From Echinococcus granulosus (Eukaryota > Platyhelminthes > Cestoda > Cyclophyllidea > Taeniidae), in contig NW_020170454.1 in assembly GCF_000524195.1 (NCBI RefSeq), forward strand, positions 62,001 to 126,000: a stretch of 64,000 nucleotides of DNA, written 5' to 3'. A program made the position numbers and the translations under genes. Every line of letters begins with the position of its first letter. Position 1 is the stretch's first letter. The notes below the pieces were generated by a model that had not been told where the DNA came from, did no database searches, and worked only from the letters and a program-made list of their open reading frames with translations. Below, in pieces: positions 1 to 11,994 of the stretch.

Positions 1-423
1 TATTGGATCCACCCGTCTACTCCTTCACTTCTAATCCATCCATCAATTTATTCCGTGTCTATCCATTCTGGGTGCCAGCATCCATTGACTGGCCATTTAA
101 CATAGGATAATCCTCTCACTGATCCATTCATCGCTGCCTCGCCTTTCCATACTTTATTCCTGCTATGTTTATCTATTCATTTATCTCATATCCATCCACC
201 CAATCAACCCTTATTCAGCCGGCTCCAAACCACAAAACCTTTGTTTACTCGTCTTTGTCCTGCAGTTCATCTTTCTCAGATCAACTTATTCATTTCTGAT
301 CCATCCGTCAATTCATGCTTTAATCGTCTGCCGAGGTAAGGGACAAGTGTCTACTGAAATCTTTTACTAGCGTGTAAATCGGTGGAGGTACTGCTGCTCA
401 TAAGCTCATTTTCTTTTCCGCAG
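1..423. repeat. intron of golgin gene with degenerate ATCC-type repeats
   Basis: No coding exon is seen here. Roughly the first 330 bases are rich in diverged ATCC/TCCATCC words on the plus strand, for example near 30-60 and 180-205. The stretch ends in a polypyrimidine tract and CAG at 421-423, the acceptor of the first visible golgin exon. The same word family recurs in the introns near 1600-1720, 5700-6060, 20800-22000 and 46190-46930. Confidence 0.6.
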
Positions 424-3400
424 GTGAACGAGTTGTCGGAGCGGCTGAGTGAGACCATGGAGGCTCTTTCTTTGGCTGAGGGGCGAGTGGCGGATCGAGA
501 GGCGGTACTCGCTACCGCTACTTCTGAACGCACCGCTCTAAGCCGTGCCATGGAGCAGAATGCCGTTTTGAAGGATCGCCTCATCCACCTACAGGACGCT
601 CTCGACATTGCTGTAAGTCGAGTCGGGTAGCCTACCACTGAACTATTTAATGCAACTCTCGTACTTCTTGTAGAAAGAGGCTAACAAGGAGGCGGAGGCC
701 CAGCTGGCGGAACTTCGTTCCCGGGCAGTAGAGACCCATACCCAGCGCTCAGAATGTGAACCTTTGAAGGCGCAAATACCCACCCCTGACACCAAGACGG
801 CCTCTACGATGACATCTGAAGAGGAGTCAGATAGGAAATATTCAGAAATGGGGGCAGAGAGGAGGACTCTTGACGAAGCTCGTTCAAAGGTGGATGAATG
901 ATTGGATCTCTGTCTAATTTCTGAATGTCGATGCCTTCCATCTACGGCTTTTCTCAAAAACGGCGATATCACTCACCTTCGATTTATTCATACGAATACC
1001 ATCCTACTTTTTTATTCAAATGTCTTTTCTTTTTGTAAAATAACCCTCTCAATCCATTTTTTTGCCTGATTCAAGATAGCTGAATTGGAAGCCCAAATCT
1101 CAACCCTTCGCCTGAATTCTGTAAGTTTGCCGCTGATCTGTTGAATCAGTTTTTTTTACTTTCTTATTCTCATNNNNNNNNNNNNNNNNNNNNNNNNNNN
1201 NNNNNNNNNNNNNNNNNNNNNNNNNNNNNNNNNNNNNNNNNNNNNNNNNNNNNNNNNNNNNNNNNNNNNNNNNTTTTTTTTACTTTTCTTTATTCTCATT
1301 TCTGTGGAATTTCCACCAGATGGCTGAGATGGAAGGACTTGAAAAAGAGGTCACTGAACTTAGAGGTCTTTCGCAGCGCCAAGCTGAACATATTGTCGCG
1401 TTGGAGAAAGCTCAAGACTGCAATGCTGTGGCGAAGGAGAAGGCGCTTAGTGAAGCGCAGTCTAAGGTAGATGATGTTGATGTTGTTCATGTTTTAAACA
1501 AGTGGTGATCCGCGCAGTACTCTCCAACACGGGTCCATCAATGCCATCACTAAGCTACGCTTATCCCATGCCTTCATTCATTTCTTCCAGATCTATTCGC
1601 AATGCACCCATCTTTGATCCACCCGCCTCTCTACTTGTTGACGATCCATTCCTGATGTATTCACCTAACTCGGATCCGTCTTCCTACAATCTTTAGACCC
1701 ATCCACTCGTCCATCCACTTTGAAATACTTTATTTTTGCGTCTTACGTCCAAGTTTTTACTAGCCCTCCCCCCTCACTGCTTTTTTGTAATTATTAGGTA
1801 ACTGAACTAGAATCGCAAATTGAAAGCCTTCGTCGGAACCCCGTAAGTTGACGGGCAATCTACTATTGAATGTGAACTCTTGGCTCCCCTCTGCATTACT
1901 CACTAACAGCATTTTATGCGAATGTTTTCTAGCTTTCAAACAAGGAGGAACTTGAAAAGGAGGTTAATGAACTGCGACATCTCTCAGACCAACAAGCTAA
2001 ACAAATTGTCGCCTTGGAGACAACTCAGAATGGTAACCTTGTGGAGAAGGAGAAGGCCCTCACTGAGGCCCATTCGAAGGTAAATGACTCGTTGATTTTT
2101 TAGTACAATCTCTAAATGCAGTCCCATTGCATTTCACTACATTTCTCGCTTTGATTTCAGATTGCCGAATTGGAAGCACAAATCGAGGGCCTTCGCACAA
2201 ACTCTGTAAGTTCACTATTGGTCTCTTGATTCACCTTGTTTGCCTAATTTTAATACTACAACAATAAATTTTCTGCCAGACTTTTAACTTAGAAGACCAG
2301 CATGTTAAGGTACTTGAAAGAGAGGTGACCGATTTGCGAGGTCTTTCAGAACGGCAGGCTGAACACATTGCTGCTTTGGAGAAATCTCTTGCCACTTCAA
2401 AAGTGAGTCTTCTTGACACCTCGTTTTCGTAAACCAACTTTTGACTCCTATCTTTACAATTGTGACATTTTTAGCGTAATGGAAGTACAAATTTACTTCC
2501 TCCTTGGTTTGTATAAAATTTGTAGGGTTGTGAAAAACGCGATGCGACAGTGGACGCGACTGTCCGATGTCGTGAAGTGGAGACCATAGCTTTGTGTCAA
2601 ACGGAACGCAGCCTTGTCAAGTCGGAGGAGCTTCTTACCCAGCTTCGAACCGACCTTACCCAATCGAAGGTTAGCTTTTCTACCTTCGTTCCTTCCAACG
2701 ACCATCGTGGTGGATTGAAATCTTCACCTTTTCCTCAATAGGCGAGCTATGCACAGTTGGAGGAGCGTTTTAAACAACTGACAGATCGTCTCGTAGCCAG
2801 TGATGAGGAGAAATCCCGCCTGGAGGGAGTCGTTGCCCAACTGGAAATGGAATCTTCCACCATCGACGAATACGTCACAATGTTTGCACATCGCCGGCAA
2901 CTCCTGGTATGTACATACTACTTATATCTTATCGGCGCCTTATTGTTAGGTTATCATACGTGTAGTTTTTTTTTTACATATATAGCTCAAGAGAGCAAAG
3001 ATAAGGGACGCGTTGTTATTACGATTGATTCGGGATAGAAATGAACTGCGCCAGCGGCTTCATTCACTCTCTGACGTGGCCAACGCCGTGATTGCCTCTT
3101 CTTCCTCTTCGTCTTCAAAATCTGAAGGCGGTAAGCTGCGCCCCTACCTGCCTATATTAAATGTCTGCTTTTGCTCTGTTACTTTTCTTTTTTTTTCTAG
3201 AGCAGAGCACTAATCCATCAATGACAGATTTTGAAAAAGCACTTTCCGATTTCCTTTCCCATTTGGCCACTTCCTCCACTGATTACTCTCTGGACCTCAA
3301 TGCGGAGGACAATGAGGAAGACGATGTGAATAATGGCACTACTGGAAATGTAAAAGCGGCTGGGGATGAAAAAATTGAAGGCGCCTCGCTAGATGACCAG

Positions 3401-3475
3401 TTGCGCCGATACGTTTCTGCTGTTCACGACTGTCTGCATTGTGAATGCTGCTCCGGTTCCCTGATGGTCGTCTAG
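424..3475 (+). CDS. GOLGA2: Golgin subfamily A member 2 (GM130)-like coiled-coil protein, 3' part
   Basis: GM130 is a cis-Golgi coiled-coil tether that binds GRASP65 through its C terminus. Twelve exons join in frame: 424-612, 674-889, 1076-1120, 1320-1466, 1798-1842, 1933-2079, 2161-2205, 2280-2402, 2526-2669, 2742-2906, 2986-3130 and 3201-3475. They give the last 561 residues; upstream exons lie outside the window. The call rests on two family-like blocks: LSRAMEQNAVLKDRLIHLQ (vertebrate LSQAMQQNRQLKEQL), and STIDEYVTMFAHRRQLL followed by LIRDRNELRQRL (vertebrate TIGEYIALYQSQRAVL and LVGDRNEWHGRF). Almost all of it is heptad coiled coil rich in E, K, L and Q. A Ser run and an acidic stretch precede the C terminus, which ends SLMVV, a hydrophobic tail like the PDZ-binding end of GM130. 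Exons 3-8 are a tandem duplication. A generic golgin is the alternative. Confidence 0.85.
1076..2402 (+). repeat. tandemly duplicated 45-nt + 147-nt exon pair
   Basis: Three units each hold a 45-nt exon and a longer exon: 1076-1120 with 1320-1466, 1798-1842 with 1933-2079, and 2161-2205 with 2280-2402. The 45-nt exons encode IAELEAQISTLRLNS, VTELESQIESLRRNP and IAELEAQIEGLRTNS. The long exons share LEKEVTELRGLSQRQAEHI-like cores; the first two are exactly 147 nt and the third is shortened to 123 nt. All boundaries are phase 0, so units can be gained or lost without a frameshift. Each adds about 64 residues of coiled coil. Confidence 0.92.
1174..1273. other. assembly gap (100 N)
   Basis: Exactly 100 Ns, a typical placeholder length, lie inside an intron of the golgin gene. 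The sequence before the gap (T-run, then ACTTTCTTATTCTCAT) is nearly repeated right after it (T-run, then ACTTTTCTTTATTCTCAT). The two contig ends may therefore overlap, with no sequence actually missing. Confidence 0.95.
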
Positions 3476-4080
3476 ATCGACGTCTTTCAAGCTCCTTCCG
3501 CCTTTGGCCTTTTGTCAGCTGATATTGACTTACCACTCAGCTGTGTATTGGCTATTTTACTTGACCCCTATGAATTGAATAGAGAAGTTATTCATTTGTT
3601 TCGATTCGATGTCTCCATTCGGCTTCATGCTGTAAATGCAATTGTAAAACAGTCGAGAGGCGGCATTGACGAGGAACACGTAGAACAGCATCAAATGGAG
3701 CGGAGGCACAAATAAGGCGCTCGTCGCAGCGTCCAAAATCAATATTAACAAATTCAAATTGTAAACTCGGCCATCGTGGCTTCTGTGAAACCGGTGATTC
3801 TAGCTAATTGTTTCTTTGTGCTGTCAATCGGACGTCGGTGACTCTATTAGAGAAGTACCAGTTTGCAAAATAGAGGCGATAAAGTTGCTTTTGTTCGCTC
3901 CTCTAGATGGCGCGGAGACTCTTGAACTAACGCACGGAGAACCTCAAACTCTCGATAGACTTTACCGAGTTTAGTAGATAAGTTTGATTTTGGAAGCGGG
4001 TTAGTTCGCTTCAGTGTGACAAATTCTTAACTGTTTGGAGGACACATGCTGGATACGCGCTTTAAAAGTCAGTTTTTCCA

Positions 4081-4086
4081 AATAAA
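4081..4086 (+). terminator. candidate poly(A) signal of the golgin gene
   Basis: A canonical AATAAA lies about 600 bases downstream of the golgin stop codon. I noticed no closer canonical signal. It is placed by motif only. Confidence 0.4.
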
Positions 4087-4909
4087 AGTAATTAAAATGT
4101 TGAAAAAATAGCGCATGAAGGAAATATGGTTGTTTCGAATGGGGCCTTGCTTAGTGACAAAAGAGTCTTATTGGTGTGATCATTGGGGAAATCCCTTGTA
4201 GAGAATTTGGATTTTAGTTTATTTGCCGCGTTCAACTTGTCTGTTCAAGTTACAATTTGAAGCTGATATTTGGTTTTTGCAAATTTTTGCTCTGTTTAGC
4301 AATTTAAAACCTTTCATTAAACATATTAATCATGTGAAATTTACTTCCTCGCAAGTAGTATTCACCAAAGTTATGCAAACATAATTAGTGTTAGAGACCA
4401 ATTCACATCGCTGGAATAATTTTACCTAAAAAAGATGAGTACCGTCTATTCTAACGTAACTCTTACTTAACTAATCTCATTTCCAAAAGAAGGGCATCTA
4501 AGATAAACCAACTGCCAATTTGGCGTAATTTCTTACCTTAGACGTTTTACCATCACCTGTTCAACACGCAAGCAGAAAGTCGTACGGAGAAGAGAAGGGC
4601 AAATCAGACATTCTCGACACAATTTCTTACTTCATACTGTGGTAAATAGTTCCCAAAAAGGTGCAGGAACTCGAGCTTTTTTACTTTAAGTATTTTACCG
4701 CCAATTGATTGTAGTCACATGAGGTGCACTACCTTCCTGGGCATTCACTTAACGAAAACACTTATTAATAACCCATCCATTCCGAAGATTATACCTTAAG
4801 AGGAATCAGTGTAACATGTGCACCCAGAAGAATCTCCAGCTTGTTGTTTGATCCGACGATATTGTCTGCATCCCCAAGATGACTTCCTGTGACTCTTTAA
4901 ACAATGAAC

Positions 4910-5085
4910 TTACCAAAGAGAAACATTAGAATACAGCCTGGTCATCTTGTAGACAACAAACAAAGTGAGAGGACACACAAACAAATTTCTAACAAGAAGT
5001 ATATTAATCGGGTAAGTATGAAGAGGAGCGAAAGCTGGGAGCACCGATGATACTCCCCCCTGGGGCATTCCGCTGACCAACAGCG
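4910..5085 (-). mobile_element. decayed non-LTR-type reverse transcriptase fragment
   Basis: An open stretch of about 58 codons on the minus strand reads LVSGMPQGGVSSVLPAF. This matches the conserved G-x-PQG-x-x-LSP block of reverse transcriptases. The region after it, where a FADD catalytic motif would be expected, is degenerate (VVYKMTRLY). No terminal repeats or poly(A) tail are recognised. It is probably an old LINE relic and not an active gene. Confidence 0.5.
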
Positions 5086-5348
5086 CTACTTAAAATATTT
5101 CAGTACAATGCGTCGTTGTGAGCAAACTTCCAATGCACTTTTTTAATTATTTCTAACACAATAAAGTTCAAAAGACTGAAATGGTACCCATGATGTTTTC
5201 CCCCACTTCAAACATCAGAGCGACACCTATTCGACCCAAAGGCAGCAAAACACAACGATAAAAGAGGTAAATGTAATTATATTGCTACTGAAAGAAGCAA
5301 CGAGTAGTTTGGTAAGCAATGAGAACGACTGATAGCGTAAGAATGAAA

Positions 5349-8300
5349 TCACTTCCTGTTCACGTAGGCACGAAAGGCATGCAACGAACCTTTTCTATCC
5401 TCCTTCGAAACCAAATTGACTATCATATCGGCTGGCACGAAGTAGACAAAGCCAGGACCGAATTTTCTTTAAATAAAACGAAAAAAAAGTGATCTAAGTA
5501 GTTCAATTTAAGGAAGTATAAGACGGATGGAGGTGGGAACTCACGTTTCTTGTGAGCAGGCTTCGCCTGTGCCGGAGCATGTGATGGTGCCTTGACCATG
5601 AAGAAAGAGGAGAATACTCGCCGTGGGGACTGAAGGGAGGCTAAAGCCTCGGCTCTCCGCGTCGAACTGAAAGGAGGCGAAAGAGGCAAGAAAATTGTGT
5701 GCGAAATTAGGATGGATGAATGAACAGATCCAAGGTGGATGCTGAACGTGTAAAAATCACGAAAAAAGACCTTGAAAATTTCCATTAAAACCTTGAGAAT
5801 TGTGAGTGGTTACAGTGAAGGTTATCTGGTTAGTTCTGAAGCCCTCAGAAGTGTATATGAATGGAATTAGAATAAAAAATATCAACCACAAACGGATTCT
5901 GGGTGAAGGATGGCCGATGCATTCGATCATTGCATGGGGTTATGGATAAATGGACGGATAGATTTCGGATGAACTGATTGATAAACCGGAGACTTAAAGA
6001 TGCATTTAAGATGGATGAATGGATCAAGTATAGGGAGATCCGGTATGCAGATCCGATGAATGACTAGGAGATATAAAGCTGACTAGGTGCTTGATGGGAA
6101 GAGAGTCAATCCGTCTCACCTGAATCACATCGACTGCGAACTCAGACACCGGAGGTATAAATGACTTCAGAGAAATCCCCTCAGGCGTTGGGATCGGCTG
6201 AGTCGCACCGAGCCGTAGCGAATCTGTTAGTGGAGTGTAATCCAGCATCTCCAGTAACCTCTCCACGTCCTTGAACTTGGGCGTCAGACCCGCGCGCACC
6301 ACGTTGTCCGAGTTGGCCATGCATTCTACACAGTCGCCGGAGAGGTAGGCGTGTGGTGTATTCGCCTGTTGGTTTTTTTCCCAAGAAATACTCATAGGTG
6401 AGTACAAATGAGTACACATTACACGATTACTCAGACATCTTTACCCTCCAAACCGGCAGAGCGATGAGCAAGACCTCAAGGCCTGACACTTCCTTGGGTT
6501 AAAAAGACTCAAGGCAGTAGTGGAAATGGAAATGGAAGACTAGAATGACTTTTCAAGCAGCTGCCATGGATTGAATATTTCACTTTTAGGCCAATGCGTC
6601 TGAGAATGAAAGCCAATGCCTTTGGAATATCGTTCAGTTAGGCCATGCTTCCCACATAGGTGCTTCAAATGAAATTAACAGAGATAAATCTCATACAAAC
6701 TGACAAGATTCACCACTACGATGGGAAATGGCATTGAGAAAACCGATAGGGGAGAATGATTACGCAGAAGACATTCAAAATGAGGCGTGTCTTACAGCCC
6801 ACTGTATGTTACGCGTGAATATAATATTACGTCAGTCTATCAACCCTTTCGTAGTTTAACAGCAAAGCTACCCTCAGGCTGGTTCGTCTTGTCGTCAGAG
6901 CTCTCACAAGGGCAAGAGGGGTATAACAAATACGTATGAATAGAGGATCATGGATGTAAGGATTTTGGGTAAGTATACTGGATGACCGTAAACAGACCTT
7001 TCGCCTTGGAAAACCACGCAAGAGGTCGGGTACAGCTGCCTTGACAGCTAACCACCCTACGCTATCGTATTTACCTTAGATGCAATCAGCCAAGTTTATT
7101 TGAAGAACGAAGATCAGGTCATGACAAAAGCGATATAAACAAACGCATGAAAAGGTAAACTTACTGCACTCGTAAATACAATGGTGGCTAGCTCAGGAGT
7201 TACCTTTTACATTTGATAATTCGGTGAAGTATGATTAGCATTCTGTATACTTATGATTGAGCTACATGCAGACTCGTATTCAGAAAAAGTGGAGTGGAAA
7301 GCGTTTTGATAACCGCTTATGGGATGAGTGGTAATACCTACCTTTAAGAAGATGGCTTCTCCCGATTTTAGCCTGATGTAGTTGAGAAAGAAAATACTGA
7401 GACAGCCAACATCACCAGGAAATGCCTGCGTTAGACGGAGGAAGAGATCAACCAACGCTTGGACATCTTCCTCCTGCGGATCCACACCTGGAATACTAAG
7501 GGGTGGATCACAGACCGACTTCAAACCAGTCGTAAAGCGATTCAAAAGGGATTTGATAGTCGATTCAACTTTCTCTGAAGAAGACCTCATCAGATTGGAG
7601 TAGAGTTGTTTGATGGAAGGAGGTTGCACATCTCTCTTTTCCTCTGGGGACGGTAGTTCCAGGGTAGTAAGTTCGGCCAACTCGGGAAAGGCTGCGTGAA
7701 GAAGGAATAGAGTGAGATTTGAAATTAACTGATATACTGAATCATCATCAGTTCAAAACCAACGATTAGATTTCAACTGGAATTGAGTGAGTTCTCAACC
7801 TATTGGAAAAGCAGTCCCATATTCAAAGAAATTCAACGCCTAAAAATCTGTTTTTATACCTGTTTTAAGGGCTTTCAACCGCATTCCGTAATACAGAGTA
7901 GATTCTGCTATGGTAATAGCTAAATGCGATTCAGACAGGTCAAAACATAAGTGAACTGTTTGATAGGGTAGGAAAAGAAACAAGATGGTGGGAGAACAGT
8001 TGTCGTTGAGGCACCCAAGGCACTAATCTTCTCTCCCAGATTTGCATGCCCTTTAGCATTTCCAGAGATCAGTCAGGGGTGACAATATAATTCGAAACCT
8101 GGCCCTTTACACTCACCTTGAATAAAGGCAAGAATTTGGTTGAGTGGACGGAATCCCAGCAACGCCTCAAAATCGGTCAGCGCAATTGCCATCTCGGGCT
8201 TGTGACTCCCGTCTTTGTAGAGGTCTGGCTGCTCTGCGTGCAAACGAACCGCCATTTTCTGGAAAACGGTATCAAACGATCACGATACAATATTTTGCTG

Positions 8301-9711
8301 TGGAACGGGGGGCGGCAGAACGAACCGAAGAAATTCATTCCGGTTATAAACAATCTGGTGGTAGGGTGTGATTAAAGCATAGAGCAAAATCAGCCAAAAG
8401 AGAAGGCCATCGCTGAAATTTACGGTTTATGGAAATTTCGAAATGGTACTTGGAAGTAACAGCAGCGAAAACAAAGCAAATTGTTATAATTTGTGTTAAA
8501 AACCAGTAGTGAGGTAAATTGTCCAGCCACTATTTGATAATTAAAAGTAGGGTGAGTCTGATAGTGATAAGTAATTCCAAAAGCAGAATTAAAATTTGAA
8601 AAAATGGAAATATTACATATTCCCCATGGTATAATGTTACACTATCAGGATAAAATCCTTTAGGTGGACTAGGATAGGCCAGCCATTATTGAGGAGGAGC
8701 AAAATCAGGGTTTGAATATTTTAAGACGATAACCAGCGAGTGAAGTCAAAGAGTATCGCGTAGCCGGATGTTTATTGAAAACATGAGGTAAGGAAAACTT
8801 TGAACTAAAACATCCAAGGGGTTATTAGTCGCGCAAAGAAGCAGAAAGCTACTCCTATAAAATTATTTACTTAATTCACAATTAGTAAAACTGCAACAGG
8901 ATTCATCAAGTGAAATAGGTGTCCACTTTAGAAGAATTAAGCGAAAATTACACTCTCAGCCAGTAAAATCGCGGAACCACAATCCAATAGATGGAGCTAG
9001 AGGTATTCCAAAATTGTGGTCAAATAACTAAATGGCTGACAACTTTAAAATTATTACTTTTCAATAGAATTTTACAAAAGAATCTTATGCGCACCAGAAT
9101 TAACCCTAACTAGATAATGCATAACTTGACAAAGTTTAACTGAATTGGTAACCAGAAAACTATTTCCATAAAGTTACTCCCAAAATTAAAATAAGAAATA
9201 CTAAATCTACAAAAAGGAAAAACAAGGGGTAAAATTACAATGAAATCAGTCAAAAATGGAAGACAACCAAGCTCACCTTATCAGGATGTGCTTGAATAGA
9301 GAGTGCCTTAGCAACTGAAAGCACTTTGAAGAGGAAGGGCAAGCGTCGCCCAAAGTAGATCAAAGAGAGCTTTCCGAGAGAAGCAGGATTCTCCTGAATG
9401 TGGGTTGCCAAGGTAACATGCGGATTGTCCCAGAGACAGGAAGGCCCAGAGGGATGAGTACCCATCCACAGCTAAAATAAACAAACAAATCAAGAAGTCA
9501 TGCGTCTTCGCCTTCCAGTAAAGCAGAAATAGCCATCTTAAGTACGTAGTTTTATTAAGAAGTGGTGTAGGAATGTACTCACTTCTGCGTAGGGTAAATC
9601 GACATGAAAGATGTCCGGATTTTCTGATGCGACCTGTAATTGGTAGACAATGCTGTTCATGCCCACCTTTCCCCAGTCATAGCGCTGCGAAGCACACTTA
9701 AGTCTAAGCAT
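5349..9711 (-). CDS. MPI: Mannose-6-phosphate isomerase
   Basis: A cytosolic zinc enzyme that interconverts fructose-6-phosphate and mannose-6-phosphate, feeding GDP-mannose for glycosylation. Seven exons in coding order join in frame: 9711-9583, 9471-9277, 8258-8117, 7691-7342, 6365-6120, 5666-5545 and 5466-5349. They give 433 residues, against 423 in human. The N terminus has the family motif YDWGKVG. The expected zinc ligands are present: Gln and His in QAHPDK (about 103-105), Glu in [10 protein letters not shown] (about 130) and His in [16 protein letters not shown] (about 277). The last block also carries the type I PMI signature. A pyrimidine-rich AG lies 3 nt before the ATG. The intron at 5667-6119 holds GGAT-type repeats. 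Confidence 0.97.
5700..6060. repeat. GGAT-type degenerate repeats in MPI intron
   Basis: Diverged GATGGATGAATG-like words are scattered along the plus strand inside the MPI intron 5667-6119. The sense strand of the gene is therefore ATCC-rich, as in the golgin and ELYS introns. Confidence 0.6.
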
Positions 9712-11994
9712 GATCTACAAAAACCAGCAGCCAAAATAGTCCATCAACAATAAATATGCAATGAAATAGCTGGTAAAATTCAAATAGGCACCTACGAAAA
9801 ACGAGTAAACGACCCTAGTAGCCTCATACAAACCTAAAGAATCGGACATCACCTGAGTGAATATTATCAAGTGCTAAAACACTTAATTTGAAATTCTGGT
9901 AGCTGTTAATGATTAAAATTGATAACAAAGGCAGCCTAAAATAACTCAAAGAAGGAAAAAAAGCAGCGCTTAGAAATTGACATGCGGTGCACAGTATATG
10001 TTCTAATTTAACGAGGTGACATTTGCGATGCGATTTAAGTAAAGAACTTAGCACAACGACAGATGAACGACACCATTTCACATCCCCACCTATTTCTTAA
10101 ATCACATCAGCATATGATTGGTCATCACGGCAAATATGACCTCGGCATCTAAGTGGATAAATAAGCATTTCCCTTCACACACTCAAAAGTGTAATACTTA
10201 TGTTGTTTGAATTTGCCTTTCAGGGAGGAGGCAAGCAAAAAATTCAAACCTTGTAACAGGATCGCCCTCTCCCTTACCAAGTGACTGCGGCTCCCCTCCT
10301 TCTTGAATATTGTATTTTCCATATCCGTCTTGTCGTCTTTAATAAAGATGTCCAAAGCAAACCCACCGGGCTTGTCTAGGAACGCTAGGAATCGGGAAGC
10401 GGAGACCGATGAGTCTCGCTCCACAAAACACTGCGCCTTAAGTAATAATGTATTCCAAGTGCAACATTTTAAAGATTCTATAAATATTAAAAATTTTTAG
10501 TTTAGTGGCTAAAACGTGAGGTACTCTAAATCTAGGAAAAGCATGATTTTATGAAGAATTATTGTACACGTCGAGTGAAGACGGGCCATTTGCGCCATTC
10601 AGAATGCAGCGATTTGCACTCTCTATAACCACATTTTGCTACGTGGGTACCTGTATCACCGTGAGCTATGCTTACACTATGCGTCATTTACTTCGAGCGA
10701 AGCCAGGCGTATCCATCCCTTCTACGTGTTAATAGAATATGCACTTTCACGCTTCCTTGGACCATTACCACTTTAGAATGGTTAAACTTTCTGTGTAGTG
10801 CACCAGGATTTCACTATAGTCTTTATGCACGAACGTGCTGTGTAGAAACTTATATTCAGCAATTAATGTCACAGTAGCTCTTGGAATTCCTGCCAACCTT
10901 TAAATTAGTGTCTTGTCTCGTCCCCATTTACAACTTGTTCCACTTACGTGCAGCCGTTATTCGTTGCCTCCAATGAAACCACAAGAACCAACAAATGAGA
11001 AACAAATCAGTCAATAAAGGCTGCTTCATTCCAGGGTTTGAAATGTGAAGTAACCACTTCAAATCAATGCAAAATACCTATTAGACAGTCAAAACTCCCA
11101 AAAAATCACTAGTTAGCTGATGCATTCATGCCACTACTCCGGTGAACTGACATTCGAGGGCTGATAGTGGTGGAAAGGCTAGAAGACACCCTACTCGCTA
11201 CAAAATCGAGTGTGGCGTGCGCCAAATCCCGACCAGCCCCAGAGCCAATGTTTAAACAAAAAAATCCAAACTCTCACTTTAACCAGCCGGTCAGAACATG
11301 CTAAAAATGATTAAAACGCACGACCTGAAGCTACCAGCATAAATCGATTTAACCAAATCAACTGACCACAGTGCCGTCTCTCAAACTGTTTTTAAACGAA
11401 TGCATTCAACACGAAGATCAAAGGGGCGTCAAGAAGGAGACCGACCGACGTCAATGACGCCCGCAAGGTACCCACAGACCACTCGAGCCGATTTCCAACA
11501 CGTCAGGCGACCCTAGGACCACAACAGCTACAGCGGAACGTTATGAACGCAGGCAAGCCAGAGCCCTACCAACCAGAACTACTTCAGTACGAGCCAATGA
11601 CAACAGAATCAATCCCGGATAATAAAAAAAGAACCTGGAACCCCAAATTTGAAAACATACCCTGGACCCAATCCATGGTTTACCAATTTGCACCGCTGCA
11701 ATGCACCGGGTATCCGAAGAAGCCAAAGTGAAGTTGGAAGCAATGTTTTGATAAAACAGCTAAACCGCATCCCTGGTGCCACTTTCCTCAGACTACTGAT
11801 AGCAAGCCAGGTGGCTAAATCATCACGTTTATACACTACAATAAGTAAGCGATTTATCGCTACCAGCGGTGCAGAGGACTAAAAAAACATCCAAATCCCC
11901 ATTTTCAACACCGATAAAGTACATCCAAGGCAAAAATACCAAGATGCCACAAAATCCATACGAAAATTTACTCCGCGTTTTCAACCAATATACA
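9712..11994. other. intergenic region between MPI and RPL13
   Basis: The first bases after the MPI start form an acceptor-like tract, with its AG at 9715-9716. The only recognisable element further on is a 236-bp dispersed repeat at 10190-10425. The remainder (10500-11990) has short open frames with no recognisable protein and no splice-consistent exon chain. I see nothing more in it. Confidence 0.5.
10190..10425. repeat. dispersed 236-bp repeat, copy 1
   Basis: Near-identical to 28031-28266: I count 13 differences without gaps, about 94% identity. Positions 10280-10363 are identical in both copies. It starts at TGTAATACTTATGTTG and ends at CTCGCTCCAC. No target-site duplication or terminal repeat is evident. 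In copy 1 the whole element is open on the minus strand (RFLAFLDKPGGFALDIFIKD), but copy 2 has a stop in that frame, so coding function is doubtful. Confidence 0.85.

Larger units (their letters stand above)
3476..5348. other. golgin 3' flank and intergenic region
   Basis: AT-rich sequence between the golgin stop and the MPI stop, which point toward each other. A plus-strand AATAAA at 4081-4086 is a candidate golgin poly(A) signal about 600 bases after the stop. A decayed reverse-transcriptase fragment lies on the minus strand at about 4910-5085. I see no other gene. Confidence 0.5.

Noticed and set aside
10303..10500. Plus-strand ORF beginning MSKANPPGLSRNARN-like in the 236-bp repeat, also at 28144-28401
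   Set aside because: The frame diverges at once outside the repeat in both copies, so it looks like a passenger frame and not a gene.
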